Shown here piece after piece: positions 1-6,879 of a stretch of DNA of 43,751 nucleotides (its first letter is position 1; every line of letters starts with the position of its first letter). Source of the DNA: an uncultured Clostridia bacterium (lineage in GTDB: Bacteria; Bacillota; Clostridia; Christensenellales; UBA1242); the NCBI GenBank assembly GCA_944349905.1, contig CALVNR010000009.1, positions 1 through 43,751 of the forward strand, read 5' to 3'. The notes under the pieces were generated by a model, which saw nothing but the letters and a program-made list of their open reading frames with translations, searched no databases and had not been told where the DNA came from. The translations under genes and the position numbers were made by a program.

Positions 1-7
1 AAAAACT

Positions 8-37
8 TATACATTTTTAGAAAAAGTATGCTATAAT
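8..37 (+). promoter_or_regulatory. Extended -10 promoter at window start
   Basis: TATGCTATAAT at 27-37 is a complete extended -10 element, with a weak -35-like TATACA at 8-13 and an 18-base spacer. A transcript would start near 44 and meet the hairpin at 57-92 almost at once. It could be an attenuated leader for the recombinase at 223 or the promoter of a very short RNA. Confidence 0.6.
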
Positions 38-56
38 TATTTTATATTTAAAGCAA

Positions 57-92
57 AAGAGACCACCGATTGCAAGATTAGGTGGTCTTTTT
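57..92 (+). terminator. Rho-independent terminator / attenuator
   Basis: The arms GACCACC (61-67) and GGTGGTC (81-87) are extended by A-T pairs and run straight into a T-tract. It sits about 15 bases after the predicted start of the promoter at 8-37 and 130 bases before the recombinase gene, so it would cut most transcripts short unless read through. Bases 93-222 show only AT-rich sequence and the ribosome site AGGAGG before 223. Confidence 0.75.
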
Positions 93-222
93 ATATGAAA
101 ATTAAAAAAATTTTTAGAAAAATTAAAAATATTTCATTTACTGCCTAAATTTTTGATTTTTAAATGTCCTTATATAAGTGAGGGGCAAAAATCAATTAAA
201 ATATTTTAGGAGGTAAACAAAG

Positions 223-1161
223 ATGAAATTAAAAGATTGGCTTGACACATGGATGAACAAATATGTTAAGCACACGGTTAAAATAAGGACCTACAACACT
301 TATTTACAATTTATAGAAAAACACATAAATCCAAAACTTGGTGAGTTTGAACTTGAAGAATTATCCCCACAGGTTCTTCAAGAATTTGTTTTAGAAAAAT
401 TAGAGAAAGGAAATTTAAAAACAGGTAAGAAGTTGGCAAACAACACAGTTATTGTTATGACAAACATTTTAAAGCAAGCAATTGAAGAAGCTAATATTTT
501 GGAAATAACAAATAAAAATTCTTGTAAAAAAATTAAAATGCCCTTACAAGAAGAAACAAAAGTTTGTGCTTTTGAAAAAAGTGAACAGGACAAAATAGAA
601 AAATATTGTTTATCTAGTAAAAAATCAAACTACATTGGAATTGTTATTTGTTTGTATACAGGACTAAGGATCGGAGAACTTTTAGCACTTACTTGGGACG
701 ATATTGATTTTACGCGAAACTATATGACAATTTCAAAATCTGCTTTTCAAGGAAAACAAAATGATAAGATTACAATTATTGTTGACACCCCTAAAACAAA
801 GAATTCTAATCGTGTCATTCCACTTCCTAAACAACTTGTTGATATTTTAAAGAAAATTAAGAAAAAATCTACATCAAAGTATGTCATAACAACAAAAAAC
901 AATGGAATGGTTGGGACAAGGTCTTATCAACGAACATTTGAAAGGATATTAAATAAGTTAGATGTTCCGTACAAAAATTTCCATGCACTTCGTCATACTT
1001 TTGCGACTCGTGCTCTTGAATTTGGTATGGATGTTAAAACTGTTTCCGAAATTTTAGGACACAAAAATCCTATGATAACTCTGCAAAGATACACGCATTC
1101 TCTTATGTCTTACAAAACAGATATGATGAATAAATTTGGAAAACTTTTATGCGCTATATAA
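223..1161 (+). CDS. Tyrosine recombinase (site-specific integrase)
   Basis: This is a 312-residue phage/transposon-type integrase that would catalyse strand exchange between attachment sites. An N-terminal SAM-like core-binding domain covers about residues 1-95 and the catalytic domain about 115-305. The active-site set is visible: Arg149 in GLRIGEL, His254-x-x-Arg257 in HALRH, His280 in LGH and the nucleophile Tyr290. It lacks the arm-binding N-terminus of the second integrase at 4979. The start has AGGAGG eight bases upstream. It is followed by a separate promoter, so it is its own transcription unit. The gene could belong to this mobilizable element or to an adjoining element that begins left of the window. 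I am sure of the family, not of the target site. Confidence 0.93.
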   Translation: MKLKDWLDTWMNKYVKHTVKIRTYNTYLQFIEKHINPKLGEFELEELSPQVLQEFVLEKLEKGNLKTGKKLANNTVIVMTNILKQAIEEANILEITNKNSCKKIKMPLQEETKVCAFEKSEQDKIEKYCLSSKKSNYIGIVICLYTGLRIGELLALTWDDIDFTRNYMTISKSAFQGKQNDKITIIVDTPKTKNSNRVIPLPKQLVDILKKIKKKSTSKYVITTKNNGMVGTRSYQRTFERILNKLDVPYKNFHALRHTFATRALEFGMDVKTVSEILGHKNPMITLQRYTHSLMSYKTDMMNKFGKLLCAI

Positions 1162-1179
1162 ATAACTACCAAATTTCAC

Positions 1180-1208
1180 TTGCAATAATCAAACATTTGT
1201 TCTATAAT
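1180..1208 (+). promoter_or_regulatory. Sigma-A-type promoter of the regulator and mobilization genes
   Basis: TTGCAA at 1180-1185, a 17-base spacer and TATAAT at 1203-1208 form a near-consensus promoter. Transcription would start near 1215 and produce a leader of about 190 bases before the ATG at 1404. Confidence 0.8.
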
Positions 1209-1214
1209 AAAAAC

Positions 1215-1345
1215 AGAAGTTAGAGTTTAACTTCAAATTTATAGAGAACCTTAGCGTTCCAACAAAAGATAAAGTCTGAGTGAGCCTTAGTGCACCGAAA
1301 TCGATACCCGACCAGAAGTATCATATAGGTGAACTGGGCTTTTTT
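1215..1345 (+). ncRNA. Structured leader RNA with pseudoknot potential
   Basis: Three layers of pairing are visible. A 7-bp hairpin GAAGTTA/TAACTTC spans 1216-1234. A composite stem pairs CACC (1293-1296) with GGTG (1328-1331) and GATAC (1303-1307) with GTATC (1318-1322). Its loop CCAG (1312-1315) can pair with CTGG (1334-1337), just before a run of T at 1340-1345, giving an H-type pseudoknot next to a terminator-like tail. CAC 1293-1295 can instead pair with GTG 1280-1282, so two exclusive folds are possible. Two imperfect 15-base repeats lie at 1246-1260 and 1282-1296. I match it to no known riboswitch. It may be an attenuator, a cis-regulatory RNA or part of a DNA processing site. Confidence 0.5.
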
Positions 1346-1403
1346 CGTAAATGAGATGATTGCAAAAAACAAAGTTCTACCTAGTTAAATAAAGGAAGGT
1401 AAA

Positions 1404-2180
1404 ATGGAAACAATCAAATATTACGATAGAATTCACAATAAATTTATAGATTTGGAAGTAAACGATGAAGTTGCTCAATTTTTGCGTAGTGACAATAAAA
1501 GACTTAAACGCCAACAAAAAAGAGATGGGCAATATATTGCAATTTCTTTGGATGAACAAACAGATTATAATGGTGAGGAAGCATTAACATATCACGAAAT
1601 AATTGCAGATGAAAATGCTTATATTGAAAAGAATTTAGAGAAAAAAGAATTTGCAAAATGTATTTGGCGAGTTGTCGACGAACTCGAAGATAAGCAAGCG
1701 AAGATTATAAAAGGTTATTATAAATATGGCTATAAAAACAAAGAGCTTGCAAGTTACTTAAAAATGAACACTAGTGCTTTTTGTCAATTTAAAGCAACAG
1801 CATTAAAACATTTACATATTTTGCTTTCTTTTGACCCTGAATTTAGCAATACAAATTTTTATCAATCTCATTATAAAGATTTTGCAGATGATGTTATAGA
1901 AGAAGTTATAAAATCGGCAAGTAAAGATTTTATCTCAATTGATTTAGGACAAGTTATGGATTTAATGAAAAATGTAACTCAAATAAAGAAAATAGCGGAA
2001 AAGAAAGGAATAAAAATTCCTATTACAACAATAAAAAAATTAGAAAAGATGACAAAACCTGTGTGGGATTTTTTAAAACAACTAAAACAATGTGGGAAGT
2101 TTAATGAAAAAGAAAAAGTATATTTGAATATTCCAACTTACGAAATACTTCAAGAATTAGCAAAACATAAAATTTCATAA
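1404..2180 (+). CDS. Sigma-70 region-4-like regulator of a mobile element
   Basis: The 258-residue protein resembles the sigma-like regulators carried by Clostridia conjugative and mobilizable elements. About residues 1-50 form a charged segment with the family pattern of a short tyrosine-rich start and then a run of basic residues. About residues 75-145 carry a helix-turn-helix in sigma region-4 style (YKNKELASYLKMNTSAFCQF). The C-terminal 110 residues (about 150-258) are lysine-rich, helical and not recognised. It follows the structured leader and has GGAAGG as ribosome site. It probably controls the relaxase genes next to it, but no target promoter can be assigned. Whether it works as a true sigma factor or only as a DNA-binding activator is open. 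Confidence 0.6.
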   Translation: METIKYYDRIHNKFIDLEVNDEVAQFLRSDNKRLKRQQKRDGQYIAISLDEQTDYNGEEALTYHEIIADENAYIEKNLEKKEFAKCIWRVVDELEDKQAKIIKGYYKYGYKNKELASYLKMNTSAFCQFKATALKHLHILLSFDPEFSNTNFYQSHYKDFADDVIEEVIKSASKDFISIDLGQVMDLMKNVTQIKKIAEKKGIKIPITTIKKLEKMTKPVWDFLKQLKQCGKFNEKEKVYLNIPTYEILQELAKHKIS

Positions 2181-2188
2181 TAAGCAAA

Positions 2189-2220
2189 AGAACTATTAAA
2201 TTTTTTGATAGTTCTTTTTT
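2189..2220 (+). terminator. Rho-independent terminator after the sigma-like gene
   Basis: AGAACTAT (2189-2196) pairs with ATAGTTCT (2208-2215) and is followed by a T-run. It lies only 40 bases before mobC, so it may act as a partial terminator between regulator and mobilization genes. Confidence 0.75.
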
Positions 2221-2260
2221 GTTGCCCCTTTACAAAACTAAAACAAAAGGAGAAAACAAA

Positions 2261-2701
2261 ATGCCAAAAATAAAACAAACATTAAAATCACAATTAACAC
2301 TGCGAATTTACAATCAAGAAGATAAAGATATTTTAGATAAAGCATACAACAGGACAAAATCGGGATTTGATAATCTTTCGGACTTTATTCGTTATTGCAC
2401 TGTTACTGGTGCTGAAAAATTACTTGGAGATAATGAAGTTGACCAAAGAGCAAATTTAGATGAGATAAGACAAAGTTTATATTATATCAATGAAGAAATC
2501 AAAAATATAAAATGCGAAATTAAACAAAACAAAAACGAATATAAAATAGATATTGCTTTAATTAAGAAAATGCTAAATTATATAGCTTATGTCGTTTATA
2601 ACTTGGAATGTAATAAAAAATGTGATTACGATATAAATGACGGATTATTTGATTTGTTAGATGAAGAACTTAATTGCATAAGGGAGACAAATGTCAGATA
2701 A
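2261..2701 (+). CDS. mobC: MobC-like relaxosome accessory protein
   Basis: This 146-residue protein directly precedes and overlaps the relaxase gene by 11 bases, the usual place for a relaxosome accessory factor. The N-terminal 60 residues (SQLTLRIYNQEDKDILDKAY onward, then FDNLSDFIRYCTVTGAEKLL) match the ribbon-helix-helix style of MobC proteins that bind oriT and help load the relaxase. The rest is a charged helical tail with a coiled-coil tendency. The ATG at 2261 is chosen because AAAGGAG stands nine bases before it; a longer in-frame reading from a TTG at 2219 has no ribosome site and overlaps a terminator. The family assignment rests on context plus the RHH-like pattern. Confidence 0.65.
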   Translation: MPKIKQTLKSQLTLRIYNQEDKDILDKAYNRTKSGFDNLSDFIRYCTVTGAEKLLGDNEVDQRANLDEIRQSLYYINEEIKNIKCEIKQNKNEYKIDIALIKKMLNYIAYVVYNLECNKKCDYDINDGLFDLLDEELNCIRETNVR

Positions 2702-3890
2702 AATTGTTCCTAATGTGAATATATTTTTGCATTATTACAACTCTCATGGTGGGAGTAAAGAATATCAAAACAAAAGGCAATTTTATTCATCTAACACAAA
2801 TAAAGATTATATGAATTACATTTTGACTGGAATAAATGACATGAAAAAATTTGACTATCTTTCATATATGAATAACAAAGATAAAAGTGCTGGAGTATTT
2901 GGTAAAAATGGACTTTTAACAAGTGATGAAAGGAAAGAGATAAGGCAGGCTTTAAGAAAAACAAAATCAGTTATTTGGGATATGGTTATAAGTTTTGAAG
3001 AAAAGTTTGGTAAAACTTGGTGTGATAGTTATGAACAAGCATACAATTTAATTAAAAGTGAACTACCAAAATTTTTTAAAAGTGTTGGACTAAATCCCAA
3101 CAATATAACTTGGTTTGCAGGACTTCACGAGAATACAGACAACAGACATATTCACATTTCATTTTTTGAAAATAGTCCACAAAGAATACGCCCAAATAAA
3201 AAAGGAAAGCAATACTCTAATGGCAAGTTATCATTAAATAAAATCAATGAGTTAAAAGTTAATGTTGAACTTTCAGCAACAGACTTTAAGGCAAGAGAAA
3301 TACTTGCAAGAAAAAGACTAAACGACAAAATGAAAGAAAGTTTAATGATAAATGTTGAATATATTTTGAAGAATAAACTTTTAACTCTTGCAAACGAATT
3401 TCCCAAAACTGGTCACACATATTATGATTGTGAGAATATGAAGTCACTAAAACCTAAGATTGATAGTATTACAAATTACATTTTGTCAAAGGACTATCAA
3501 GCAAAAACTTTGAAGGAAGATTTTATAAATTTAGCAAAAGAGAAAGATGAAAAGTTTGAAGCATATTGCAAGCGAAATCGCGTTAAACAACCTTTTAATT
3601 TTGAGAAAAAATATATGCAAGATTTTTACCGAAGAATTGGAAATGTTGTTATTGAGCAATCGAAAAATTTAAAAGCAAAAGATGATGAAAGATTAAAACT
3701 AAATGCAAAATTCAAAGCACAAAAAATAAAGCAAAAGAAAAAATTGTTTAACGAAATTCAAGAGTGTTTATATATCAGTCAAAAAGTTAATTATGAGATA
3801 ATAAAGACATTTCAAGAATTTTATAATAAGTTAGAAGAATTGAGATATCAAAATTTGATAGAACAATATCAAATCCAAAATGAAATGTAA
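2691..3890 (+). CDS. MobP-type relaxase
   Basis: A 399-residue DNA relaxase that would nick the element at oriT and pilot the strand into a recipient. The signature is the histidine motif HENTDNRHIHISFFE at about residues 146-160 (H-x-H-x-S-F-F-E), typical of MobP-type relaxases of Gram-positive elements. The nucleophile Tyr should be near the N-terminus, where several Tyr (HYYNSHGG, about 14-21) are present. The last 150 residues are lysine-rich and helical. It overlaps mobC by 11 bases, so the two are probably co-translated. No VirB4, VirB6 or other channel gene is present within the element, so transfer would need a helper. I am sure of the relaxase call and less so of the subfamily. Confidence 0.85.
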   Translation: MSDKIVPNVNIFLHYYNSHGGSKEYQNKRQFYSSNTNKDYMNYILTGINDMKKFDYLSYMNNKDKSAGVFGKNGLLTSDERKEIRQALRKTKSVIWDMVISFEEKFGKTWCDSYEQAYNLIKSELPKFFKSVGLNPNNITWFAGLHENTDNRHIHISFFENSPQRIRPNKKGKQYSNGKLSLNKINELKVNVELSATDFKAREILARKRLNDKMKESLMINVEYILKNKLLTLANEFPKTGHTYYDCENMKSLKPKIDSITNYILSKDYQAKTLKEDFINLAKEKDEKFEAYCKRNRVKQPFNFEKKYMQDFYRRIGNVVIEQSKNLKAKDDERLKLNAKFKAQKIKQKKKLFNEIQECLYISQKVNYEIIKTFQEFYNKLEELRYQNLIEQYQIQNEM

Positions 3891-3919
3891 AATATTGCTA
3901 AATAGATATAGATATTAAA

Positions 3920-4050
3920 GACAACAGGATAAGCGAGAAACAAATTGCTTTTGAAATCTACAAATATCCTAAAAATAAAGGACTTTTGTAGAATCAAGCA
4001 ATTTTTTGTTTTCTCGTCGTTCTTTTGAAAGCTGTTAGGATACCTAACAC
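3920..4050 (+). other. Candidate oriT region with long inverted repeats
   Basis: Just after the relaxase gene lies a bulged inverted repeat at 3934-4016. Its arms share CGAGAAA, TTGCTT, TCTACAAA and TCCT in order with their complements. Near its apex is TATCCTAA (3965-3972). A second, perfect 7-bp inverted repeat, TGTTAGG/CCTAACA at 4033-4049, carries the same TATCCTAA on the opposite strand (4035-4042). TATCCT resembles the nick motif of MobP-class oriTs (YATCCTG-type, known from RP4 relatives). The second repeat is followed by CTTTTTTATTTT, so it could instead be a terminator or attenuator for the gene at 4079. The function is inferred. Confidence 0.4.
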
Positions 4051-4078
4051 TTTTTTATTTTATTACAAGGAGGTTAAA

Positions 4079-4762
4079 ATGCTTAATATAAGTGAAATGA
4101 ATTCTTATAACACATTCACAAACGAAGAGGCAAAACAATTTTTAAAAGTAATTAAGGGACATAAATATGAATGCTTTTTCAAGTTAATGATGACATATCA
4201 AATTTCAAGAATAGAACTTGTTTGTCTTGAATGGAAAGACATCGATTTTGAAAATAATACTATAACAATTTATTCAATAGAACAAGAAAGAATAAACAAA
4301 GTTTATTACAAATGGAAGTTAAATAAAAAAAATTTATGCAGAACTTATCCACTTTTGCCACATATAAAAAACTTACTTTTAGATTTAAAATTAAAAAATG
4401 AAAACGATAGTTTAACAAATGAAAATTATGATTTTTCAAACCAAAATTATATTTGTCTTAAAGAAGATGGAACAAGATTAAATTATAATACACTTAGTAG
4501 AAATTTAAGATATATTGGTAGAGATAATAATTTGCCACAAATATATCTTGATGGCTTAAGAATATGTCTTGATGATTTTATTCGTAATAATTGTAACAGT
4601 TATGAATATTACAGAGCATGGACTCGTTTTGACTTGCATAAGAAAAATGCAATCAATATATTTGAAAACGTAAGGTTGGATAGAAATAAGAAATTTATAA
4701 ATAAACTAAATAATTTGATTTCTTCTTGTGAGCATAGAAGAAAATTAGATTTTGAGATGTGA
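4079..4762 (+). CDS. Degenerate tyrosine-recombinase-like protein
   Basis: This 227-residue protein has the shape of an integrase catalytic domain without its N-terminal domains. ISRIELVCLEWKDIDFENN (about 41-59) lines up with GLRIGEL-LALTWDDIDF of true integrases and keeps the first catalytic Arg. Near LDGLRICLDDF the HxxR box has lost its histidine (D-G-L-R). No LGH motif or nucleophile Tyr context follows. It therefore probably binds DNA or a partner but does not recombine. It sits directly before xis and int2. Its last residues DFEM and the DNA around them (14 identical bases at 4747-4760 and 6229-6242) match the end of int2, suggesting common descent. The ATG at 4079 has AAGGAGG upstream; a longer reading has none. 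Confidence 0.6.
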   Translation: MLNISEMNSYNTFTNEEAKQFLKVIKGHKYECFFKLMMTYQISRIELVCLEWKDIDFENNTITIYSIEQERINKVYYKWKLNKKNLCRTYPLLPHIKNLLLDLKLKNENDSLTNENYDFSNQNYICLKEDGTRLNYNTLSRNLRYIGRDNNLPQIYLDGLRICLDDFIRNNCNSYEYYRAWTRFDLHKKNAINIFENVRLDRNKKFINKLNNLISSCEHRRKLDFEM

Positions 4763-4769
4763 GGTGAAA

Positions 4770-4982
4770 ATGCAAGAAATTAACGAATTAAATAATGTTA
4801 TGTTTAAAGAATTTCCGGATTGTGTTGGTGTGCAAGAATTACAAAAAATGCTTGGAATTAAACGGACAAAAACTTATGAACTCTTAAAGAATGGTGAGAT
4901 TAAATCTATCAAAATTGGTAAAGATTACAAAATCTCAAAACTTAATGTCATCGCATATTTGATGGGAGGAAAGCAAGTATGA
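4770..4982 (+). CDS. xis: Excisionase-type helix-turn-helix protein
   Basis: A 70-residue protein with a winged-helix/MerR-like excisionase domain (HTH_17 style): GVQELQKMLGIKRTKTYELL at about 18-37, then GEIKSIKIGKDYKISK, the typical wing. It would bend DNA at the attachment site and steer the neighbouring integrase toward excision. Its stop overlaps the int2 start by four bases (ATGA), the standard xis-int arrangement of Tn916-type elements. The start at 4770 follows GAGGTG; an in-frame ATG 18 bases upstream lacks a ribosome site. Confidence 0.8.
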   Translation: MQEINELNNVMFKEFPDCVGVQELQKMLGIKRTKTYELLKNGEIKSIKIGKDYKISKLNVIAYLMGGKQV

Positions 4983-6244
4983 AAGGAAGTGTAAGAGTAA
5001 GAAATGGCACACTTTATGCAGTTATAAGTTATAAAGATAATCTTGGACAATATAAACAGAAATGGATATCAACAGGTCTTAAAGAAAGAGGTAATAAAAA
5101 ACAAGCACAAAAGATATTAGAAACTGAACTTAAAAAATTTACTTTACACCCTATTGAAGAAAATCCACAACCAGCACAAAAGAATGATATAATCTTCATT
5201 GATTATATTTATGACTATATAAAATCAAAAGAAAAAGAATTATCGCCAAATGTTTATCAATCATATATGGAATGTTGGAAAATAATGAAAAAGCATTTTG
5301 GTAATAAGTTGAAACTTAAAGATGTAACTTATCATCATATTGAAGATTATTATGATTATTTAAAAAACACACGAAAAAATAAAAATATAACAATCAAACA
5401 TCATGCTGTTATTTTATCGCCAGCACTTAGACTTGCATATAGAGATGATTTAATTGCTAAAAATCCTTATGAATTTATGCCCAAAATAAAAAAAGAGAAA
5501 TCAAAAATGCAGTATTATAATAAGGAAGAGCTTGAAAAACTATTTGAAGTAACAGACAAATCTCCATTAAAACTAATTGTGAGAGTGGCTGCCTATTATG
5601 GATTCAGACGAAGTGAACTTGTTGGACTGAAATGGGACGCAATAGATTTTAAAAATAAAATGATAACAATAAAGCATAAAGTTCTTCATGTTAATAATAA
5701 ATTCTATCTGTCTGACACTTTAAAAACTACTGCAAGTCATAGAACATTGCCACTGCTTCCAGAGATAGAAAGTCTATTGGTTGAAAGAAAGGAAGAAATA
5801 GAAAAGAATAAAGAACTTTTTAAAAAGAGTTACAATCATAAATATGATGAATATGTTTTTGTTGATGATATTGGGGATTTAATAAACCCCGATATTATTT
5901 CTAATAGATTTAGAACACTATTAAGAAAAAATCATCTTAAACATATTCGTTTTCACGATTTAAGACATAGTTGTGCCAGTTTGTTAGTTGCAAGCAAAGT
6001 CCCTATGAAAAACATTCAAGAATGGTTAGGACATTCCAATTTTAATACCACTGCCGATGTCTATTCGCATTTGGATTATTCTTCTAAATATGAAAGTGCT
6101 AATGCGTTAAGTAAAGCTTTGTCTTTTAATAGAACCGAAGAAAAGCAAAGTGAAGAAGAAATAGATGATGATATAGAAAAATTAGAGAAATTATTAGAAG
6201 AGAAGAAAAAGTTAAAGCAAAAAAAGAAAGATTTTGAGATGTAA
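4979..6244 (+). CDS. int: Tn916-type tyrosine integrase
   Basis: A 421-residue integrase with three parts. An N-terminal arm-binding beta domain covers about 1-55 (GSVRVRNGTLYAVISYKD), a SAM-like core-binding domain about 70-170, and the catalytic domain about 180-375. Visible catalytic residues are Arg210 (YYGFRRSEL), His326-x-x-Arg329 (FHDLRH), His352 (LGH) and Tyr362 (VYSHL). The last 40 residues are an acidic then lysine-rich coiled coil, an extra tail not needed for catalysis. It overlaps xis by four bases. Its 3' end faces the 3' end of a tRNA-Arg gene 309 bases away, so tRNA-Arg is the likely integration target, although the matching repeat at the far end is outside the window. Confidence 0.92.
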   Translation: MKGSVRVRNGTLYAVISYKDNLGQYKQKWISTGLKERGNKKQAQKILETELKKFTLHPIEENPQPAQKNDIIFIDYIYDYIKSKEKELSPNVYQSYMECWKIMKKHFGNKLKLKDVTYHHIEDYYDYLKNTRKNKNITIKHHAVILSPALRLAYRDDLIAKNPYEFMPKIKKEKSKMQYYNKEELEKLFEVTDKSPLKLIVRVAAYYGFRRSELVGLKWDAIDFKNKMITIKHKVLHVNNKFYLSDTLKTTASHRTLPLLPEIESLLVERKEEIEKNKELFKKSYNHKYDEYVFVDDIGDLINPDIISNRFRTLLRKNHLKHIRFHDLRHSCASLLVASKVPMKNIQEWLGHSNFNTTADVYSHLDYSSKYESANALSKALSFNRTEEKQSEEEIDDDIEKLEKLLEEKKKLKQKKKDFEM

Positions 6245-6442
6245 ATGTTGAAACTTAATAAATTCAAATTTTTCATTTGCAAAAATGTTGCAAAAAATCA
6301 CTATACGACACTATGCGTTTTTATGCGATAAATAAAGGTTTTCTTGCATGAATTTGTGAAAAATTTGTTACAAATTTGTAGCAATCGACCATTTTTTAGC
6401 ATTTTCACAAAAAAAATTGTTATTTTAAACACTTGAAATTCG
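6245..6442. other. Probable attachment-end region of the element
   Basis: No gene is visible. The stretch holds short repeats of the sort bound by integrase arm domains: TATGCG twice at about 6316-6332, ATTTGCAAAAATGTTGC, and paired AAATTTGT copies near 6358-6380. It lies between int2 and the tRNA-Arg gene, where an element end is expected. This is positional inference; no exact direct repeat of the tRNA end was found elsewhere in the window. Confidence 0.35.
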
Positions 6443-6488
6443 AACCCACAAGTTAAGATTTTAGTCTTGATTTGTGGGTTATTTTTTT
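6443..6488 (+). terminator. Terminator after the integrase
   Basis: AACCCACAA (6443-6451) pairs with TTGTGGGTT (6472-6480), followed by a T-run. It would end the xis-int transcript. The preceding TTCGAACCC looks like a tRNA T-arm, but the hairpin partner explains it. Confidence 0.7.
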
Positions 6489-6497
6489 GCCATAAAA

Positions 6498-6532
6498 GAA
6501 AAAATCTAGCGAAGTCAAAAATCGCTAGATAT
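6498..6532 (-). terminator. Terminator of the tRNA-Arg transcript
   Basis: ATCTAGCGA (6504-6512) and TCGCTAGAT (6522-6530) form a perfect 9-bp stem. Read on the minus strand it is followed by TTTTTTCTTTT, so it ends the tRNA-Arg unit. Confidence 0.8.
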
Positions 6533-6552
6533 CCCTAAAATAAAGGGTTTTA

Positions 6553-6627
6553 TGGTGCTCCCAGAAGGATTCGAACCCTCGAAAATCGATCCGAAGTCGA
6601 TTGTGATATCCATTTCACCATGGGAGC
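6553..6627 (-). tRNA. tRNA-Arg (anticodon UCG)
   Basis: A complete cloverleaf can be drawn by hand: acceptor GCTCCCA/TGGGAGC, D-stem GTGA/TCAC, anticodon stem ATCGA/TCGAT around loop CTTCGGA (anticodon TCG, reading CGA), T-arm GAGGG-TTCGAAT-CCTTC, and an encoded CCA. It is 75 nt long. Its 3' end points at the integrase gene, the orientation expected of a tRNA attachment site. Confidence 0.95.
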
Positions 6628-6644
6628 AAAATGATAATTTTTTT

Positions 6645-6712
6645 ATGGGGATTATCGAACCCCAAAATATGTGTTCCGAAGACGTTTGTGAAATCCACTT
6701 CACTATGGGAGC
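6645..6712 (-). pseudogene. Decayed tRNA-Arg copy, 3' acceptor strand missing
   Basis: Read on the minus strand it starts GCTCCCA-TA-GTGA and keeps the D-arm, the TCG anticodon loop CTTCGGA and a T-arm core GGGG-TTCGATAA-TCCCC. The anticodon stem is ruined (AACGT opposite ACACA), and after the T-arm the 3' acceptor strand is replaced by ATAAAAAAA. It therefore cannot fold as a working tRNA. It is about 18 bases upstream of the intact gene in the same transcript, so it is a decayed tandem copy or a recombination scar. Confidence 0.8.
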
Positions 6713-6736
6713 AAATTTTTTATATAATTTTTTATT

Positions 6737-6765
6737 ATTATAATTGCTTGCCAAATAAAAATCAA
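6737..6765 (-). promoter_or_regulatory. Promoter of the tRNA-Arg unit
   Basis: On the minus strand TTGATT (6760-6765), a 17-base spacer and TATAAT (6737-6742) precede the pseudo-tRNA and tRNA-Arg. Confidence 0.75.
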
Positions 6766-6831
6766 GATTTTTAATAAATTATATTTTATTCATAAAATAT
6801 GTGGCAATATTTACTAAATTTTTATATTTAT

Positions 6832-6860
6832 TTGATTTTTTTTATAATAAATGTTAATAT
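6832..6860 (+). promoter_or_regulatory. Promoter of the coupling-protein gene
   Basis: TTGATT (6832-6837), 17 bases, then TAATAT (6855-6860) preceded by TGT, an extended -10. A leader of about 13 bases carrying AAGGAG leads to the ATG at 6880. The gene therefore has its own promoter and does not depend on the element. Confidence 0.65.
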
Positions 6861-6879
6861 TTTATTAAGGAGACAATAA

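Noticed and set aside
4025..4078. A longer start for the degenerate integrase-like gene
   Set aside because: The extension runs through the 4033-4049 hairpin and T-run and has no ribosome site, while AAGGAGG sits properly before 4079.
6424..6480. TTCGAACCC near 6440 looks like the T-arm of a tRNA fragment, a possible attachment repeat
   Set aside because: The AACCCACAA arm pairs with TTGTGGGTT downstream and is followed by T, so a terminator explains it; only about 10 bases match the tRNA and no acceptor sequence follows.
1..6552. A direct repeat of the tRNA-Arg 3' end as the left attachment site
   Set aside because: Reading through this stretch I found no copy of the tRNA 3' end; the other end is probably left of the window.
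6515..6754. Overlapping reading frames on both strands through the tRNA-Arg region
   Set aside because: They translate the tRNA and its decayed copy and have no ribosome site.
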